Notes under the pieces: model-generated
Told to the model about the DNA's origin: nothing
The model's input: only the letters and a program-made list of their open reading frames with translations
Database searches by the model: none
Translations under genes and position numbers: made by a program
Part shown: positions 62,934 through 64,000 of the stretch, piece by piece
Numbering within the stretch: position 1 is the stretch's first letter
Layout: every line of letters begins with the position of its first letter
NCBI RefSeq assembly: GCF_023716865.1
Contig: NZ_CP092417.1
Coordinates: forward strand, 4,318,001-4,382,000
Direction of reading: 5' to 3'
DNA: 64,000 bases
DNA from: Endozoicomonas sp. SCSIO W0465
Lineage (GTDB): Bacteria > Pseudomonadota > Gammaproteobacteria > Pseudomonadales > Endozoicomonadaceae

Positions 62934-64000
62934 CATTTTAGAATGGCTCAACATTAAAAAAACATGCCCTTTATGCGTACGCAAAGTAGACACTGTCTCA
63001 ACCATACCCCTAATAAATAACTCTGAGACCGAAGTTCCCCTGGTAGCCGCCTGTCGCTATGGCAACGTTGATTTTATCAGATCGCACTATGCTAAAAGTC
63101 CTGACGACATTACCCGTTGCTACTGCTCAAATACCCATAGTGAAGAGGTACCCCTGATTGTGATTGCCACTGAAAGCAAGCAGCTTGAGGTGGTTCGTTT
63201 GCTATTGGATTATCACCCCAACGCCATTATTCCTCGCTGTAAGATTGAAACAGATGCACTAGCCATTGCACTGGACAAGGGGCATCTGGAGATAGCTGAC
63301 TTACTCCTTAGCAGGCATATCAATGTTGTCCCCAGCGATCTTTACCGCGCAGCCCGGCAAACCAATAGCTCTGAAACATTCATCCGGATATTAGAAAAAC
63401 TCAGGGAAAATCGCTCCCCGGATGACTTTCATCGAGTAATCAATGGCAGTGTTACGAAAGACATCTCCCCGCTCAGGGACTGCGCCAGCAGAGGAACAGC
63501 AGACAATGTCAAAGCACTGCTGAAATATGGTGCCGACGTGGATGCCAAGGGATCTAATGGACACACAGCCCTGTATTTTGCCGCTGTTAATGGCCATTTA
63601 GATGTTGTCCAACCGTTACTGAAGCATGGTGCGGATACCAATGTCACCGTGTACAATGGCCTCTCTATGCTGCTGGCCACCATACAATATGGACACTACC
63701 GGGTAGCCACGGTATTAGCAAAGCACCCTGGAACCGATATTCATCTGGCTTACGAGGAAGAAACTCCAATAATGGCATGTTTCGAAGCCTATAGAAGTGG
63801 AATCAGTGTGGACATGGAGCTAGTCAAAACTCTGGTACAAGCTGGAGCACATATTGACAGAGGTAAGATACCTCCTTTTGCCCACGCCATTATGCACTAC
63901 ACCTCAGAAGTTGTCAGTGTATTGATTGACGGCCAAAACAGGGGAAAGATTAACCAACCGGTTTTTACCGGGGAGCAATCAATAGAACTGTTCTGCAATG

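Larger units (their letters stand above)
61163..64000 (+). pseudogene. RING-H2 finger plus ankyrin-repeat protein, split by IS66 and cut by the window edge
   Basis: ATG at 61163 follows AGGAG. After removal of IS66 copy F and one CATTTTAG copy the frame runs on to the window end (407 codons seen). Residues 24-66 form a complete C3H2C3 RING: Cys24, Cys27, Cys44, His46, His49, Cys52, Cys63, Cys66 (KDCRICFSP ... TECQHIYHTACILEWLNIKK then TCPLC). Ankyrin-like repeats follow (EVPLVAACRYGNVDFIRSHY; NGHTALYFAAVNGHLDVVQP). RING-H2 fingers are E3 ubiquitin ligase modules of eukaryotes; ankyrins bind partners. The IS sits after residue 54, inside the RING, so only a 54-residue stub with a foreign tail can be made. 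From 62942 the second part has no stop in view. Confidence 0.88.

Overview
The window looks like a chromosomal segment of a host-associated marine gammaproteobacterium, most like Endozoicomonas or a close relative. This is inferred, not proven. The signs are a gammaproteobacterial core (rpsP-rimM-trmD-rplS, xerD-dsbC, NarX/NarL with a nap operon), a very heavy load of insertion sequences, and several genes carrying domains normally found in eukaryotes. No rRNA, tRNA or CRISPR array was recognised.

1-20 kb: a divergent pair of nitrate genes. narX-narL lie on the minus strand and napF-D-A-G-H-B-C plus a 42-aa membrane protein on the plus strand, with a perfect 7-2-7 NarL/NarP site and an FNR-like site between them. 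napA is broken by four independent insertions: two IS50/Tn5-like elements (one holding another IS), an IS4-type element holding an IS66 that itself holds a 160-bp MITE, and a rearranged pair of IS66 copies. Each insertion is bounded by its own target duplication. Removing them on paper leaves one open frame of 836 codons plus stop, so the operon appears to have died recently while the accessory genes stay open.

20-33 kb: a protein combining a basic helix-loop-helix and an HMG-box-like domain, which is a candidate nuclear-targeted effector. It is followed by a threonine-synthase-like gene with a broken ridA and a broken LysR regulator fused through a MITE, a saccharopine-dehydrogenase-like relic, a type I secretion set (HlyD-type adaptor, 1,246-aa repeat protein, ABC transporter) and an isochorismatase-family hydrolase.

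33-39.6 kb: two same-orientation IS66 copies bracket a fragment of lhgO, gabD, an MTA/SAH-nucleosidase-like gene and a truncated IS200-type tnpA. The whole block is flanked by the 8-bp repeat AAGATAGC and so looks like an IS66 composite transposon.

39.7-51 kb: large proteins with effector character surround the rpsP operon. They are a SidE-phosphodiesterase-like protein, an unrecognised 564-aa protein, a USP-like deubiquitinase candidate with a coiled coil, and a protein with a degenerate Fic motif.

51-64 kb: an IS66-type element, xerD-dsbC, a class A beta-lactamase relic, a deaminase lacking a zinc ligand, an IS4 element split by an antisense group II intron, a TetR gene split by a MITE, an SDR enzyme, and a RING-H2/ankyrin gene split by IS66 inside the RING finger and running off the right edge. 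Taken together, the SidE-like, USP-like and RING proteins suggest interference with host ubiquitin signalling.
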